DNA from: Rhodamnia argentea
Lineage: Eukaryota; Streptophyta; Magnoliopsida; Myrtales; Myrtaceae
NCBI RefSeq assembly: GCF_020921035.1
Contig: NC_063150.1
Span: 9,548,001-9,612,000, forward strand
Length of the DNA stretch: 64,000 nt
Direction: 5' to 3'
Part shown: positions 1 to 12,583 of the stretch, piece by piece
How positions within the stretch are numbered: position 1 is the first letter of the stretch
How the letters are laid out: every line of letters starts with the position of its first letter
Program-made: the position numbers and the translations under genes
The notes under the pieces: model-generated
Seen by the model: only the letters and a program-made list of their open reading frames with translations
Told to the model about the DNA's origin: nothing
The model's database searches: none

Positions 1-1979
1 GGTCTGCCCACATTTGACCTTAATAAATGTTGTTTAAGAAGAGAATGGTAGTTTCATCTCTAGTAAAAATTTTTAAAAAATGAAAACGAAGAAAAAAATT
101 GTAAGAAATAATCTTAAACTAATAGTGGGACCCGCAAGAGATAATGTAATCAATTTATTATAAAAGGTGAAGTCAGGAGTTAATAAGAGAGTAGAAATTG
201 AGTGGGCCTAAAAAAAAACTCAAACGAGAGTTCGTGACGCAAACCTGTTTGGCAATTTAATTTGACAAAAACCAGTAAATCACTCTAATTTAGGTTGGTA
301 ATTTCATGTAAGAGTTAGTAAATTCAAAATTTTGGTAAATTATTCAAATTAAAGTTGATAGAAAAAATTGAACAAAAATTGCTACTTTGGATACTAGTAA
401 AAAAATGGTAATGTCATAAAAATGTTGATATGTTATCAAGAAGACACCTCAAAATGAGGGACAAAAAAAAGTTACGGACGATTTCTTTTGTTACCAACAA
501 GTGTTAATATATCCATGCTTTTTCTTTACATGGAAAATAAAATTCTGCCTGAGCTGGTTGGACTTTCTTAACATATGAATGGGATTCTAAAAATTAAAAT
601 TACTGACTGTTGGGAATATTAACGGGGCAAACTCGATCAGGAAAATATATGGCGATTTTGTCCTTTGAATGTCTATTTATGGGGATTAATCTGCCAAAAT
701 ATCGGTTGAGCTAAAAACTAGGATTCCTTTGTTACTTGGAAAATTGAAAGTCAATTGAAATACCAGGAATCTCTTCGTCCATCATCTTTGAAGTAAGAAA
801 GAAAAGAAATGGAAAATTCACACAAGTGGTCTTTGAATTTTGACCCAATGTTCAATCTAATCCCCGAACTTTTAATTTGTTTAAGGATATGTTTACTGGA
901 AGTCATAAAACTTGTTATGAATGTGCAATTAAGTCTTAAAACTCGTGAAATCGAATCCTAAAACTTATCAAATTAGTTCAATCGAATCCTTGTACTTTTC
1001 TCTCTCCTACACATCGATGATGCGACTAAAACAAAGTTGTTTTGGTAATTTTTACACATCTTTCACTTGCTCTTAAATCAGACACTTTTCTTAACTTGTC
1101 TTTTGTTTCCGCCCTTTGGTTCCCTGATAGACTCTTTTTTTTGTCTTTGGGGTTCAACCCTGATAGACTTGAGCACTCATGCATATTGCAAACAACATAT
1201 CCAATGCAAATAGGTGGTGCCAACCGGCATGATGCGTGCTTTTGCCAGTGATGACTCACATTGAACTGTAGAAGACCGAGAACCCGTCCCTTCTCAAATT
1301 TATGGTAGCATAAAGCTGTTCATTCCACAACGTTCGAAGATGGCACGTGGGCGCTTGAAGTACGAACGCTATGTCGCATGTCCGACCACAAGAAACAGTG
1401 TACTCGGACCATGGACGCTTGTAATTCGTCTGAACAAAGAAGCAAGAAGCCGCTGATTCAAATTTCCTCGGCCAGAGCACTTTTGTTTGTTTTCCTTTGA
1501 CCAAATTGCTGTGGCGGCTTAAAAGTAGATTTGACTGAGAAGATGATTGACATGAAGAATGAGAATAACATATTTATTGTCAAATTGCCTAGATGTACCA
1601 GCATGTTTCTCCACATTAACCTTCAACCAAGAGTCTCCTCTAATCCATTGTGAAGCACTTGCAAAAGCCAAAAACACATTCAGCCAAAAGAGAAAAGCAT
1701 ACGGAAGCGAGATCAAGTGACAAGGGAATCCAACCGAATAGAAACATGGATTGCTCCGGCTATCATCAAAGTATCAGAAGAAAAGCAGAGTTAACATAAT
1801 CCAACTTCAAAGAGGGAAACCTTTATATCCATCTGGATTGCTGAAAGTGAAATAGTTGTCAGTCCCAGTTGCATCTTTCCCCAAGTGGTGTAAATGATAT
1901 GCTATGGAGATCATCATTGTGATAAGATGGGATGGATCATGAAACCTGCCATGACGTAAAATGGCATTCTTTTGCAGTC
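1..1979. other. AT-rich intergenic DNA and 3' flank of the BCCIP-like gene
   Basis: No coding region is supported here. All open frames are under 95 codons and none resembles a family I know. The first 450 bases contain repeated TTGGTAA-like words (about 290-360) that recur near 11-12 kb. Roughly 1840-1979 should be the 3' UTR of the minus-strand BCCIP-like gene whose stop codon is at 1980-1982. Confidence 0.5.
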
Positions 1980-4058
1980 TCACGACTCATCAATCAGAGA
2001 TTTTAACTCTTCTCGGAACTGCGTAACTTTCTCTGCTTTTACTGCCATGACTAACCCTGTCACCTGGTAATTCTTAAGCTGCATGCCAACAAATAGTTCT
2101 CAATTAGTAAAAAGAGATGACAGGGAAAGCCAATGGTGAAAGTCCCTAGGATGCAAGAGCAGGAGCAACGTTTAGTTTATTATCAGCCCTCAACCAATGA
2201 TTCATTATATCCTTGCCAATACCAACAACACACAGTGATGCCGGGACAAGAATCTGGATAGAGCAAGGCTTTCTTACCTCATGATTTGTAACAGGTGGAG
2301 TGCGCAACGGAAAATTGAAGGACCATGAGCTGAGCTGCAATAGATTCAATGGAGCAACAATCAACTGATGAAGAAATTGGTCAAAGACAAGAGGAAGTAG
2401 CATCCTTAACCAAGCCACTCATTTGGAAAAATTTGTACCTTATAAATGATTTCATCTTCGAGCTTACTGAATATAATATCTGCATCTCTGACAGGATTGC
2501 TGTTTCGTTTACTTTTCTGGGAACCGCTCTTCAGCTGCATTAGGCAACATGAAGCAAAACACAGCAGATGTGAACAGCATGCATTCACGATACCACCCTC
2601 GAATAGAAGAGAAATGAGTAGACCAAGAGGAACAGCACTTATACCTTATGAATTTTGCTCACAAGTAAATAATTACTGAACTTGAAAGAGTTCCGCAGCT
2701 CCTCAGTGGGCTTCAACAGGATAACAAGATATATTAAGCATGGAAAACTTTTAGCTATATAGCAGGAAAGCAAAACATATTCACCAAGCTCACCCACTTC
2801 CTCAGCTGACCTCATCTTCTGTAGCCCATGAGACTTCATCAAAGAGTGCATCATAGAGAGGTGGCAAAAGCTGGGGAGGAAAATTCATCACGTGCTGAGA
2901 CACCAAAAGACCAGTGTGCGGTGCTTGCTCATTCAGAATTGCTCTGAGATCACTTATCACATCATTCTCTGGGCACACTTTAAGGAGGTACTCCTTCAGC
3001 TCGATAATACATCTATGATCCTGGTAACCAAATATTAGCATAGATTAGATCTCCTTTCCTCTACAACGACCAAATTTATGAGCAATACACTGACATTGGC
3101 CAGTAAATGACTGCACAGAATGCAACAAGGAAGTGCCATCTATAGAGGGGGGAGATTGAGAAGACACCTTCATAACTTTCACGTGTTTGTTTGTCTCATC
3201 AACTTTATGTTTTGACAAGCCATTTCGTGAGGGCAGATTGATGTTGGTGTTGACACTTACAGCTAAGATGCAGATCATGCGATTAATTGACATCAAGGAT
3301 TAAGATTCCAGGAGACAGATCAACTTGCCTTATATCTGTCCAGGTTAAGTGCGGAAACAGCAGAGAAAAGTCCGTCATCTTCAGCACCCTCTATCTTAAC
3401 GACAGTCCCCACTGTTGTCTGTCCCAGTATTAGGTCTACAAAGCCACTCAAGTCCCATTCCTCATCACCAAGGTAGTTCTGTAGCAGAATCTTCACTCCA
3501 TGAAAGTCGCTCGGTTTCGGGTCGAAAAAAGCAAAATCAGCTTGAACAACGCCCTTCAGATAAACACACAATAAAATACATCAAAAGAAAGATAACACAC
3601 CGAATTTCACCATTGAATCGAAAGCTATCCTAAGGACGCTCTTACTTCAATTTCATCATCATCATCATCACCATCACCAGAAGACTGGGAATGCGTGCTC
3701 TCTTCGTCAGAGGATTCGGTCCGTTTAATCTTCTCTTTCTGAGCATTCTTGCCAAACCCATCATCTAGAAGTGATTATCCAATTGAAAACCACATCAAAA
3801 CTCGAGCTTGAGACCAGGGGAGAAGAAAAAGCAATCTTGATCACCCAAACGGAAATTAACACGTATTGCATAACGGAAGCAACATCGACACTGAAGAGCG
3901 GATATACCAGAAGCGTCTGTGCGGCAATTGGACCCGTGGGCATCATGCTTGCTTCTCGAGCTCGCAGACGCAGCGAGAGCGAGCGAACGAGCGAAGGGCG
4001 AGAACGTCTGCGGCCGAGAAGATGATGAAAGGCGGCGTCTTTTAGCCTTGTGAGGCAT
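1980..4058 (-). CDS. BCCIP/BCP1-family protein, 8 exons, 340 aa
   Basis: Homologue of BCCIP (BRCA2 and CDKN1A interacting protein; yeast Bcp1), a nuclear protein. In yeast it is a chaperone and export factor for ribosomal protein uL14 and other cargo; in animals it is linked to BRCA2 and p21. Exons on the minus strand: 3908-4058, 3646-3764, 3329-3553, 2811-3020, 2645-2710, 2439-2534, 2278-2334, 1980-2078. All junction phases agree. Family words are VVQADFAFFDPKPSDFHGVK, SGFVDLILGQTTVGTVVK, FDEVSWATEDE and the C-terminal NYQVTGLVMAVKAEK. An acidic Asp/Glu/Ser stretch lies near residues 65-90 and a basic start (MPHKAKRRRL) could be a nuclear signal. The ATG at 4058 is the first in the family frame. 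Intron 3 (3021-3328) uses a GC donor (AAG|GCAAGT). Length is close to plant homologues. The family call is firm; the cellular role in plants is inferred. Confidence 0.93.
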
Positions 4059-5447
4059 CTTCTTGAGCTGATCAGGGTCTAAACACGGAAGAGAATGAAG
4101 TTGCTTGCACACGCCCTCCGATCTACATACGCAGGATGTTAGATGAGGGTTTAGGGGTTTTTGCCATGGGCTGAAAAGTACGATGGGACATCTGTTATTT
4201 CGAAGGAAAATTATTTTCGAAAATTTATTTTTGACTTCCGGATTTTTTTTTTTTACGAAAAATTAATCGATTTATGAAAAATATTTTTTATTGACTGAAA
4301 ATAAGTTTAGAAGGAAAACAGCTTTTAGTCCCAACAAGAAGGAAATCAATTATCATAAACTACGAAAAAAAACGGCTGCTTTGTTTTCTAGGATTGAAAA
4401 TGTTCATAAAGGTCGATTAATATTTTATCATCCAAACACTGAAAGATCATAAAATAATTTTTTGAAAATAGTTTTCCTTCAAATTAACGTAGTCCCAAAA
4501 ACTTTATGACATAATGTTATAATGGTTTCCCCCTTTTCAATTTAGAGAAATCATTTTCCTAATTTTAAGTATGTACATTTTCTTTGAATGTAAATAAATC
4601 AAATACATGAAAATTCAGAAAATAAATTCGCGAAAACTAATCCCCAACCTTAGAGTGCGTTCGTTTCATTACAAACTTCGAAAAGTCGAAAAATGAATTC
4701 CGGGATTATGGTCTTTCTTCGAATAAACGAACCCTTAAAGTCACTTTCAACAAGACAAAGTGATCAAACACGTGACCAAACTACTAATCACTAACAGGAG
4801 AAAACTAGGTCTTTACCCCCAGCTTGATCTACTGACACTAACTCAGTATTTGACTCCTCTTTGAGATATACGGGGCAAGCAAGACAACATATTTGAGTCA
4901 AAATGTGCTGTGATAAAAAACAAGCACGTGACATTTCATCAGGACACAGAGCAATGCGAGTGTAAGTAGACTGTTGCTGTTCTATTGTCCAAAGTGAATG
5001 CTGTTGGAAGGCAACGACGAGCTGAGAGCAAAGCAAAGTCCCGGCGAGTAAAATCGACGTTTTGCGTCTCATCGGGCGGTTTGCTTGCTAGCGGGAATGA
5101 CCACCCCAACTGAGTGCCCTCTACGACGAAAGTATCTCAACCAAGCCAAGAATATTTGCAGCCGTGGCTCGGCGTATTATAAATACCATCATCTCGACTT
5201 TCAACTTGACATTTGCTTTACATGATTAATCCAAAAACAAGTACAGCTCATACGTTGCCCTTTGCTTTGAACGTAATCTACTTCTTGTGAGTACGGGAAG
5301 AAAAAGTATGGCTAATGATTCATACGAAAAAGTTATTCTTTAGATAGCCGTGCTATAGTAGGCAGCAGAAACCTGTAAACTGGACCTGGAACAATATACA
5401 CAGGATGATTGGAGAGCCAGTCCACCGGCTGGTGGTCGAAGACGTGC
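4059..5447. other. Intergenic region between BCCIP-like and WAKL genes
   Basis: This holds the promoter of the minus-strand BCCIP-like gene (just above 4058), the 3' flank of the WAKL gene (below 5448), and AT-rich sequence at 4200-4720. That AT-rich part ends with the word TTAGAGTGCGTTCGTTTCAT (4650-4669), which recurs almost unchanged at 14863-14882 and suggests a MITE end. A 93-codon minus-strand frame at 4791-5072 is listed separately. Confidence 0.5.
4791..5072 (-). CDS. Possible small secreted peptide, 93 aa (weak)
   Basis: An ATG-started frame with a signal-peptide-like start: Arg-Arg-Lys followed by a hydrophobic run (ILLAGTLLCSQLVVAF, about residues 7-22). A Cys-containing tail follows, with Cys at about residues 43, 51, 62, 63 and 66. 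A TATTTATA-like box sits about 105 bases upstream on the minus strand (around 5177-5184). I recognise no family. A chance open frame in AT-balanced intergenic DNA is at least as likely, so this is a candidate only. Confidence 0.2.
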   Translation of the reverse strand: MRRKTSILLAGTLLCSQLVVAFQQHSLWTIEQQQSTYTRIALCPDEMSRACFLSQHILTQICCLACPVYLKEESNTELVSVDQAGGKDLVFSC

Positions 5448-8400
5448 TCATCGAACCACGTTACTCAGCAAGCTGGTGGTCGAAGGCGAGCTCTGTTCGC
5501 TTAACCAAGAATCCTGAATTGAAACCGGTGAAGAGTCCTTCAACTCCTCCACCGAGCCCAAAGAATCAGCCGCCCTCGGCGTCACGACCAGACGTTGACT
5601 CGCAGGTGCTCTCTTCATCGACATGCCACCGAAGGACCTCTCGCTCCCGTTATACGGCGAGGAACAGGAGGATGCCACCGAGGATGCTGCGAATATATGC
5701 TCTTCTAGCGGCGCCCACCCACTGAGCCTTATCTGCTCGAGTTCCCCGGCAACTTCTGTCATGGAAGGCCTCATGTCCTTGTGAAACGCGAGGCATCGAA
5801 AAGCCAGCTCGGCAACCTTATGAATAGAGGAGAGTGTCCATGCATCCCGTTGTGGGTCGAGGAACGGGTCGATGATATCATCCACGCTACCTCTACCTAT
5901 CCTATCAACGGCTAGCGCAGCCAAGTTCACCTCGCTGTGGGGTCGGGAGAAGTCCACCACTTTTAGTGCAGTTATGATCTCCACAAGGACCACCCCAAAA
6001 CTGTAGACATCGCTCTTGTCGGAAAGATGGAAATTTTGATGATATTGAGGATCAAGGTAGCCTGGAGTCCCTTGTGGGGCAGTAGAGATGTGGGAATCCC
6101 CAGTCTCTGTCATTCCGAGCCTGGAAAGGCCAAAATCCGCTACTTTGGATCTATAGTGGTAATCCAAGAGTATGTTGCTGGACTTGATGTCTCTATGATA
6201 TATGGGCGGGTTCACAGCTGAATGGAGATAGGCAATGGCACGAGCAGTTTCAGCCGCGATGGTAAGCCTTATTGTCCAGGGAAGTCCTTTCCCTCTCTCT
6301 CTTTGTAAATGCTGAGACAATGTTCCGTTTGGCATGAACTCGTAAACAAGAATCTGTTCGCCCTGCTCAATGCAACAACCCAAGAGTTGGACAAGATTGG
6401 GATGACTCACGGATGATAGGAGCTTGATTTCATTCATGACTTGGTCAATGCTGTCTGTATCCCTGTGCCGGATCTTCTTAATAGCAACCCATTCGTCGTT
6501 GTGGAGCTTCCCAGCATAGACTGTGCCGTAGGCCCCAGTACCCAGCCTCTGCCTCTCGGAGAAATTGTTGGTGGCTCTTTCGATGTCTTTGTACTGGTAC
6601 AAGGGAAGACTGGAGTTGCCAGCTGCTTCACAGAGAAGGCGCTTCACACTCATCTGGTTGCGCAGAGTAGCGGATCGGCGATGGGCAAAGAAACAGATGA
6701 CAGCGAGAGCAGCCATTAAGGAAGCTCCAGCAGTAACCCCTAAAACACCAGATGAATGTGGACAACATCAGTACAATTATCTTTACACACCAAAGAGCTG
6801 CTGCCCCGCCTATTCTCCCAACAACAGAGAAAAACCAGAGAGAGAGAGAGAGACCTACTGTCCAACATCCCTCTTTTGCTACTCTACTGGGATAAAAAAT
6901 AATTCTGCAGTCTTATTTGCCATGTGTAGACATATTTCATAAAGGAACCATCGGGTGTAGTTTAGGTAAATTACAATGTCCAGAAAACAGATGAAATATA
7001 GGCTTATTTTTCATGCATTTAGTTTCTTTCATTCCTTGCTCTGCCTGTTACATTACTTCTTTAATTGACGTGGTACAGTCTCTGTTCATTTGTCCCTATG
7101 AACTGATGTCTGAAGTGACATAGTAGAAGCACTAGTACAGTCTAACCATAACAAGGGGGAGAAGACTACTCACCTCCAATGACTCTTATACTTCCTTTGC
7201 AGCCCCTGGAAAAGTAGTTTGAAGTGCCACAACTTGAAGCTACAGATAACAAAGGAATGTACTGAGCATTCCAATACCATAATGCAGAATGACACTATTA
7301 AACATTCCAGAAATCAAATTTTCTTTTGAAGAAAGAGTATAAACAAGTTAGACAATATTTTCACAAAAAATTGGTATTTATATGCCTAAAAGAAGCTTGC
7401 AATTGAAGCCAATATTGAAATGAGCCAAATGTAGTGTTTCCTTGTTTTCTTATTTCAAGAAAAAGGTTTCGTCACAGATGATCAGTCCACTGACTTAGTG
7501 ATATAATATGTCAAGTTATGCAACTGCTGCATCATGTATCAAGAACATGAAAAGCCCTTTTAACTTGGGCCAAAAAAGACAAAATGTGACTACTCTAATT
7601 ACTCTGAAACCGCTCGAGGTTTAACTGTTTATTTTGTCAGCAAAAATTCTACTTCCGTGCCAATCTCCCTCCCCTCTCTCCCTTCCCTTTTCACTCTAAT
7701 GAGCTACTGCTCCTCTGTTTTCCTCAGTCAGGAGGCCATACTGTTTGTTATGGCAAAAATAGGGAATTGCAGCCAATACCTAATCCTTAATATGCCTTCC
7801 TTATATATCATGGACTGTTTTTTGACAGCTTCCAGGACAAACGGTCATCTGGCATCTATAGACATAGCAGAGTGTTGGACAACAATTAGCTCAAATTGCA
7901 GCCTTCTTGTCTGGTCATAGGACACCCCCTATATTTGAGGGATGAAAAAAGAAGTATCTTTTCCAAGTCGACAGTACACTATTCACATCCTTGGATTATG
8001 CCCCCACGACCTAGCAGTCATTTTTTATCTTGCCCGAAGATCTTAATTAATACAGATGCAAAGCCAATAATGATCATGTAAAGAACCCAACAATCACACA
8101 TTGGAAAAGTTGAATAGATATATTGACTGGTCAGAGCTCCAAGATGTAGAATCTTTTCCCTCATAAAGCCCATGTCCCAGTCAAAAGTGAAGCTTCAGAG
8201 ATTCAGAGGCTGCTTTCAAATTAAAGAAGAGAACAATCATCCTAACAAGAAAATTCAAAAAGTACAAAAGGAAAAGATCATCTTGATTAATTGACAATTC
8301 TCACTCTTTATTATTTACCAATCTCGCATTTTTATTGACCAAAGAAAGGACATCCTTGTATCCTATTGTACGACAGTTTAATCTTTCTTTTCCTGCCTTC

Positions 8401-9520
8401 CCATTTGTCCTCAATAAAAGAAAGTTAGACCCCTAGCAGAAAGCAAGAGATGAAACAAAGAAAAGATGTTTGATGAACAAGATGGGAGATTTCACATGGT
8501 CAGCTAACTTTTGGGTCTGTCCCACTTAAAGCATGAACTAACTTAGCAATTAAGTCTTGACGATTTACATTGTATCTGAATAGGTCCCCCGATTTCGAAC
8601 TTTTTTGCCCTGCACAGTCTATCAGAATATCGTGTGATAATTTCAAACTCTTGGAGTTTGAAGAGAATAAAATAACAAGACACATGACAATTAGCATTAT
8701 CCCAGATGACTCTACTTTGCAAGTATACTGTAATAGTAAAGCTGTGTGTATTGTCTACAATGGCTATGTATGTATGCATGCTCCAATGAGTTGACTCACC
8801 TTTCCGGCAACCTTCACCGTGGATGAAGCCATCACCTTCAAAACCATGATCACACTCACACCTGAACCCTGAACCACCCCCAAGAAGAGGAACACTCGTG
8901 CAACTTGCGTTAACTGAGCAATAATCACATGACCCATTGAGCCACCATCCCAACTCCAGAGCTTGAAACTCGAGGGAGTTCTTCTCCGGGTCAACAGCAG
9001 CAATGGAAGAGAACAAGAAATCACAACCTTTATTAATCAGACTCCCATATGCAATCAAATCAACCCCCTGGTTACTCTCTTTTGAGTAACATGTTATGTT
9101 TTCTCCTTGACAGCTCTCATTCACGAATCGGTTTTTCACAAAACTTGCCGGCACGAGGCATCCACTCAAAGGGACTTTGCATTTCTGGAATAGAAAGCCA
9201 TTTGTCCAAGTGGGTGCATAATTTTTGCTAAAAAGAGACTTAATCGAAGTGACTGGGCGGTTGCATTTCGCTGGGAGATCAACGATTATGCTATATGGGG
9301 TCAAGTTCAGGACTCGAAATTCCCCGATTCTGATCTCGGAGTTGTGGGCGCAGCCGAGCTGGATTTCGCAGTCGCCGGAGAATCCAAATGGGAAATTCAC
9401 ATGCTTGGCAGATGCTCCAGTTCCACATGATCGGTTGCAATTCATGGCATTGTGAGCTTCTGCTAGAGAGATGATCGAGAGTGTGGTGATAATTGCAAGA
9501 ATTGCTTGCTGAAAAACCAT
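5448..9520 (-). CDS. Wall-associated receptor kinase-like protein, WAKL14 type, 692 aa
   Basis: Plasma-membrane Ser/Thr receptor kinase of the WAKL14/WAKL21 group; family members are thought to sense cell-wall pectin or its fragments. Exons: 8800-9520, 7174-7239, 5448-6739, with GT-AG borders and phase-1 junctions. Order: signal peptide (residues 1-22, hydrophobic IITTLSIISLAEA); GUB_WAK-type Cys-rich ectodomain including NFPFGFSGDCEI; EGF-like Cys cluster ending near residue 240 (CECDHGFEGDGF); short second exon; membrane segment about 263-282 (GVTAGASLMAALAVICFFAH); kinase from about 322. The kinase has a GTGAYGTVY P-loop, VAIKK lysine near 350, HRD at 444-446 and DFG at 464-466, followed by GTPGYLDP, so it should be active. 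The start is the ATG at 9520; a TTG two codons upstream in the same frame is not needed. Length is near the roughly 700 aa of WAKL14. The specific ligand is unknown. Confidence 0.95.
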
Positions 9521-10560
9521 TCTCAACTGGAAATGGACTGAGCTGAATTGGGTTGATGGTATCCTGAGTAATCATCAGCTTTCTGAAACCAAAGAAGAAA
9601 AAGGTGGACACTGTTTGATCACGAATTCAGAGCCAATTTTCAACTCACAAGCTAGGAAGGAGGGATGAGAAAATTCAAGCAATCTTCTATAGAAGACGTG
9701 ACAAAAGCCGGTGAATCATGGTTGCAATTTGCTGAGAAATTAAAGGCTCAATCTTCTGTACCGTTGGGAGAACATCCATCTCCATAAATGCTCATAGAAC
9801 AGAGAGAGAGAGAGAGAGAGAGAGATGTCTATTTGTGCTTTTAATTCGATCAGAGACGTAATGAATGATTTCCTATCTTTGAGGGAACTTGAACCAGTCA
9901 ACCCTAGGGCCTGTTCAAAAAGAAAAGAGCCAAGGAGAATGAGAGGAATTCTGTGAGCGTACCTCTAAAGCTTCTTGTTTCACATTGGAGAGGCTCAAGA
10001 CCCCAGCAATGTAGTTGGCTCCTCTGTGGTTGAAATCTGGAAAATCTGCAATTTGAATTCTTGAAAATCTCTGGTCTCAGCTCGGTCTCCTTTTCTCACG
10101 CTCGATCAAAAGCTCAAAAACCCAGAAGGAAAGCAAGAAAAGAAAAGGCTTCACTCCTACCCAAGACTCTCTCTCTCTCTCTCTCTCTCCCTCCATACAC
10201 ACAGACCCACAAGTGCCCGGAGCTAGCCGAACGTCAAGAAATGGCCTCTTCTAGCAGAAGTTATGTCCAAGCCGACATCATCGTCCATGTGAGCGACGGG
10301 GTTCGGTCATCGACAGGAAGTGGAACCGGGGGTGATACATGTGAATGGGAAGGTGGGTGTTGAAAGCGACGGACGAGAGTTGGAAAATCATAAATGGGTT
10401 GACGGGGGCGACGAAGAAAAAAAAGCAGAGATGGATGTGAGACGTGGACGGCATCTTCACCACCTATCTTTTGCTCCTCCATGATTCGACGAAGGTGGGG
10501 AGGTTGAAGGAACACCGCGTACCCGACCTTTCTCTCTTTTTATTTTTTATTTTTATGTTT
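9521..10560 (-). promoter_or_regulatory. Upstream region and probable 5' UTR of the WAKL gene
   Basis: The stretch carries two pyrimidine/purine microsatellites: GA on the plus strand at 9801-9825 (CT in the WAKL sense) and CT at 10167-10189. Such CT tracts are common in plant 5' leaders. Sequence at 10250-10510 is richer in GC and has overlapping open frames on both strands, but none resembles a known protein. No TATA box can be assigned with confidence. Confidence 0.4.
9801..9825. repeat. (GA)n microsatellite
   Basis: Uninterrupted AG dinucleotides just upstream of the WAKL start. Read on the minus strand it is a CT tract, likely within the 5' leader. Confidence 0.9.
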
Positions 10561-10745
10561 CATTTTTTGGGTGTGGCTGGCATTTGGATCTGGGATTATT
10601 ACAATCCACATTTAACATAGTTATGTTACTTAGGACTCATTCGAAAAAAATGATCTGGTGTACAAAATCAGTCAATTATAGCGAAAATCTTCTTTTCAAA
10701 GTATGGTAGAATTTTTCTATTGAAAATTAGGGCGAGAAGAGGTGG

Positions 10746-10776
10746 CTAACTCTAGCGGTTAGTCCGCTAGAGTTAG
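10746..10776. repeat. Perfect 13-bp inverted repeat with 5-base loop
   Basis: The left arm CTAACTCTAGCGG (10746-10758) and the right arm CCGCTAGAGTTAG (10764-10776) are exact reverse complements around the loop TTAGT. No gene is adjacent. It could be a remnant of a short foldback element. Confidence 0.9.
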
Positions 10777-12553
10777 TCAAGCTCTTTACAAAATGTTCGA
10801 TTTGAGTTATAGATTCTTCGCATTATCCATGACTCTTTGACTAGTTGAGTTTGTCACCGTAGCCCTGCTAAGATGTTAGTAGCTAGGAAGTTTCCTTACC
10901 TGAGGTAATGCCATAACTAGTGTGTGCGGCATGGGATGTTCATAATTTCTTTTCTACTCAGGATGTTGGTATTGATGGTCGTACTTTTTCTGATTATGTA
11001 ATTGGTTGATCTAGTGAAATTGTTAAGGAACATCAAGTTCGAAAATTGGGTAAATGATAGAAAAAAATTGAAATCAATTGTTAATTGTGCAAAAATCAAT
11101 CCATGGTCGGTAAATCGCTATCATATTTGTGAGTTTCAAATATTATTGGTAAAAAAAATAGAAATTGCTAAATCGTTTTTATGGTAATTTGATAATAATT
11201 TAGCAACTCTTATATCAGATGACAATGTTTATTAGATTATTTGCCAATTACAATTTTCCATAATAACTTATCAACTTTTATTCTTGTAACTTACCAACCT
11301 TTTAAAGCTAACGACTACTAGATGAGTTTTACCATCTTAAGTGGAGTATCTTATCATCTTTTATCCGATTAAGTTGCAATTGTCATACATGTTTCTTTTC
11401 TATACCTTGACAACAACTTCCACTCCGCTTCTTAACCTATGTCTTCGGTTGGGAAAGCTGACTCACTTCATGCCTCTGCCCTTGAAGCTCCTCCTTCTCC
11501 TTTCGACATGGCTACAGCCAACACTTATCAACTTCCACATGTAATATTATTCACATTGAGCGACTTACCAATTTTAGTATGATCAAGTTATCAAATAATG
11601 TTAAGGTTACCAATTCTTATTTGACTGACTTACAATGGTTTTTTTTAGCTATTTCCAAATTACCAACTTTCATAACAAGTTGCCATTTTTTGATCAAGAC
11701 GGGTTCCATGTCTTACAATGTTAAAGCAACATTCTTGCCTCAAATAATAATAAAATAGGAAAATGTAAAACCCTTTGATTAAAGACAAATCTCCACCAAT
11801 CAGTAAGGTTCAATTTGATCTAATCTATAGGAGGGATGTAGACCGATCAAGCAGGTATAATCACTTCGGTCCTAGGAGAGGTGGCGACTATTCTCACGCA
11901 CCAAAAAGACTAAGTTGAGGGAAAGTCTATGAGTCACTGAAACGACTGCAGGAGGGCCTTTGATTTCTCAGTAGAAGAAGCAAAAAACTGGCTTTGCCAT
12001 TTTTTTTGCTTTTACATTAACAACACAAAAATGGTAGCTTTATAATTGCATATGTTTCAAGCAAATAAGCTTTTCCACCATCATTAAAAGTAGCGGTTTA
12101 TTAAGAATTTGGTAATCTAGAAATGCTAAAGAGAAAGCTGGTAAGCTATTCATTAAGAATTGGTGAAAAAGTTCACTTAATCAATGTTGGTAATCAAACA
12201 TAAGACTCGGACTCAAGACGAGACCTTGTAGCACTTATCAATGAAACCCTATTGATTAGTATTACATAGAAGAAATCAATCCAAAAATTAATACAATTAG
12301 ATATGCTTTTCATAGCAAACTTAAGCGGGATCAAATGTTGGTCTCCTACTGCTTGCATGATCCATTTATCACATTGACATCAAGTCGTCGAAAGTTTCAA
12401 AGCAAGTGGGCAAGTCCAAAATTTTGGAAACCAAAGTTAAGAATGATGCCATGTCAAAAAGCCTTTTCAGATTGTCTCACATAAGTGATTAGCATCAATA
12501 GAAAATGAATTATTCGTGCAAGTATTCTTCGTCCATTCCCAAAGAATTATTTA

Positions 12554-12583
12554 AAGAAGAAGAAGAAGAAGAAGAAGAAGAAG
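12554..12583. repeat. (AAG)n trinucleotide microsatellite
   Basis: About ten AAG/GAA units in a row in intergenic DNA. Confidence 0.9.

Noticed and set aside
6027..6942. Plus-strand frames opposite the kinase domain
   Set aside because: Shadows of the WAKL kinase exon on the other strand.
10061..10515. Overlapping frames on both strands in a GC-richer patch
   Set aside because: Low-complexity Ser/Leu and Pro-rich translations arising from a CT microsatellite, no family resemblance; probably WAKL leader or promoter DNA.
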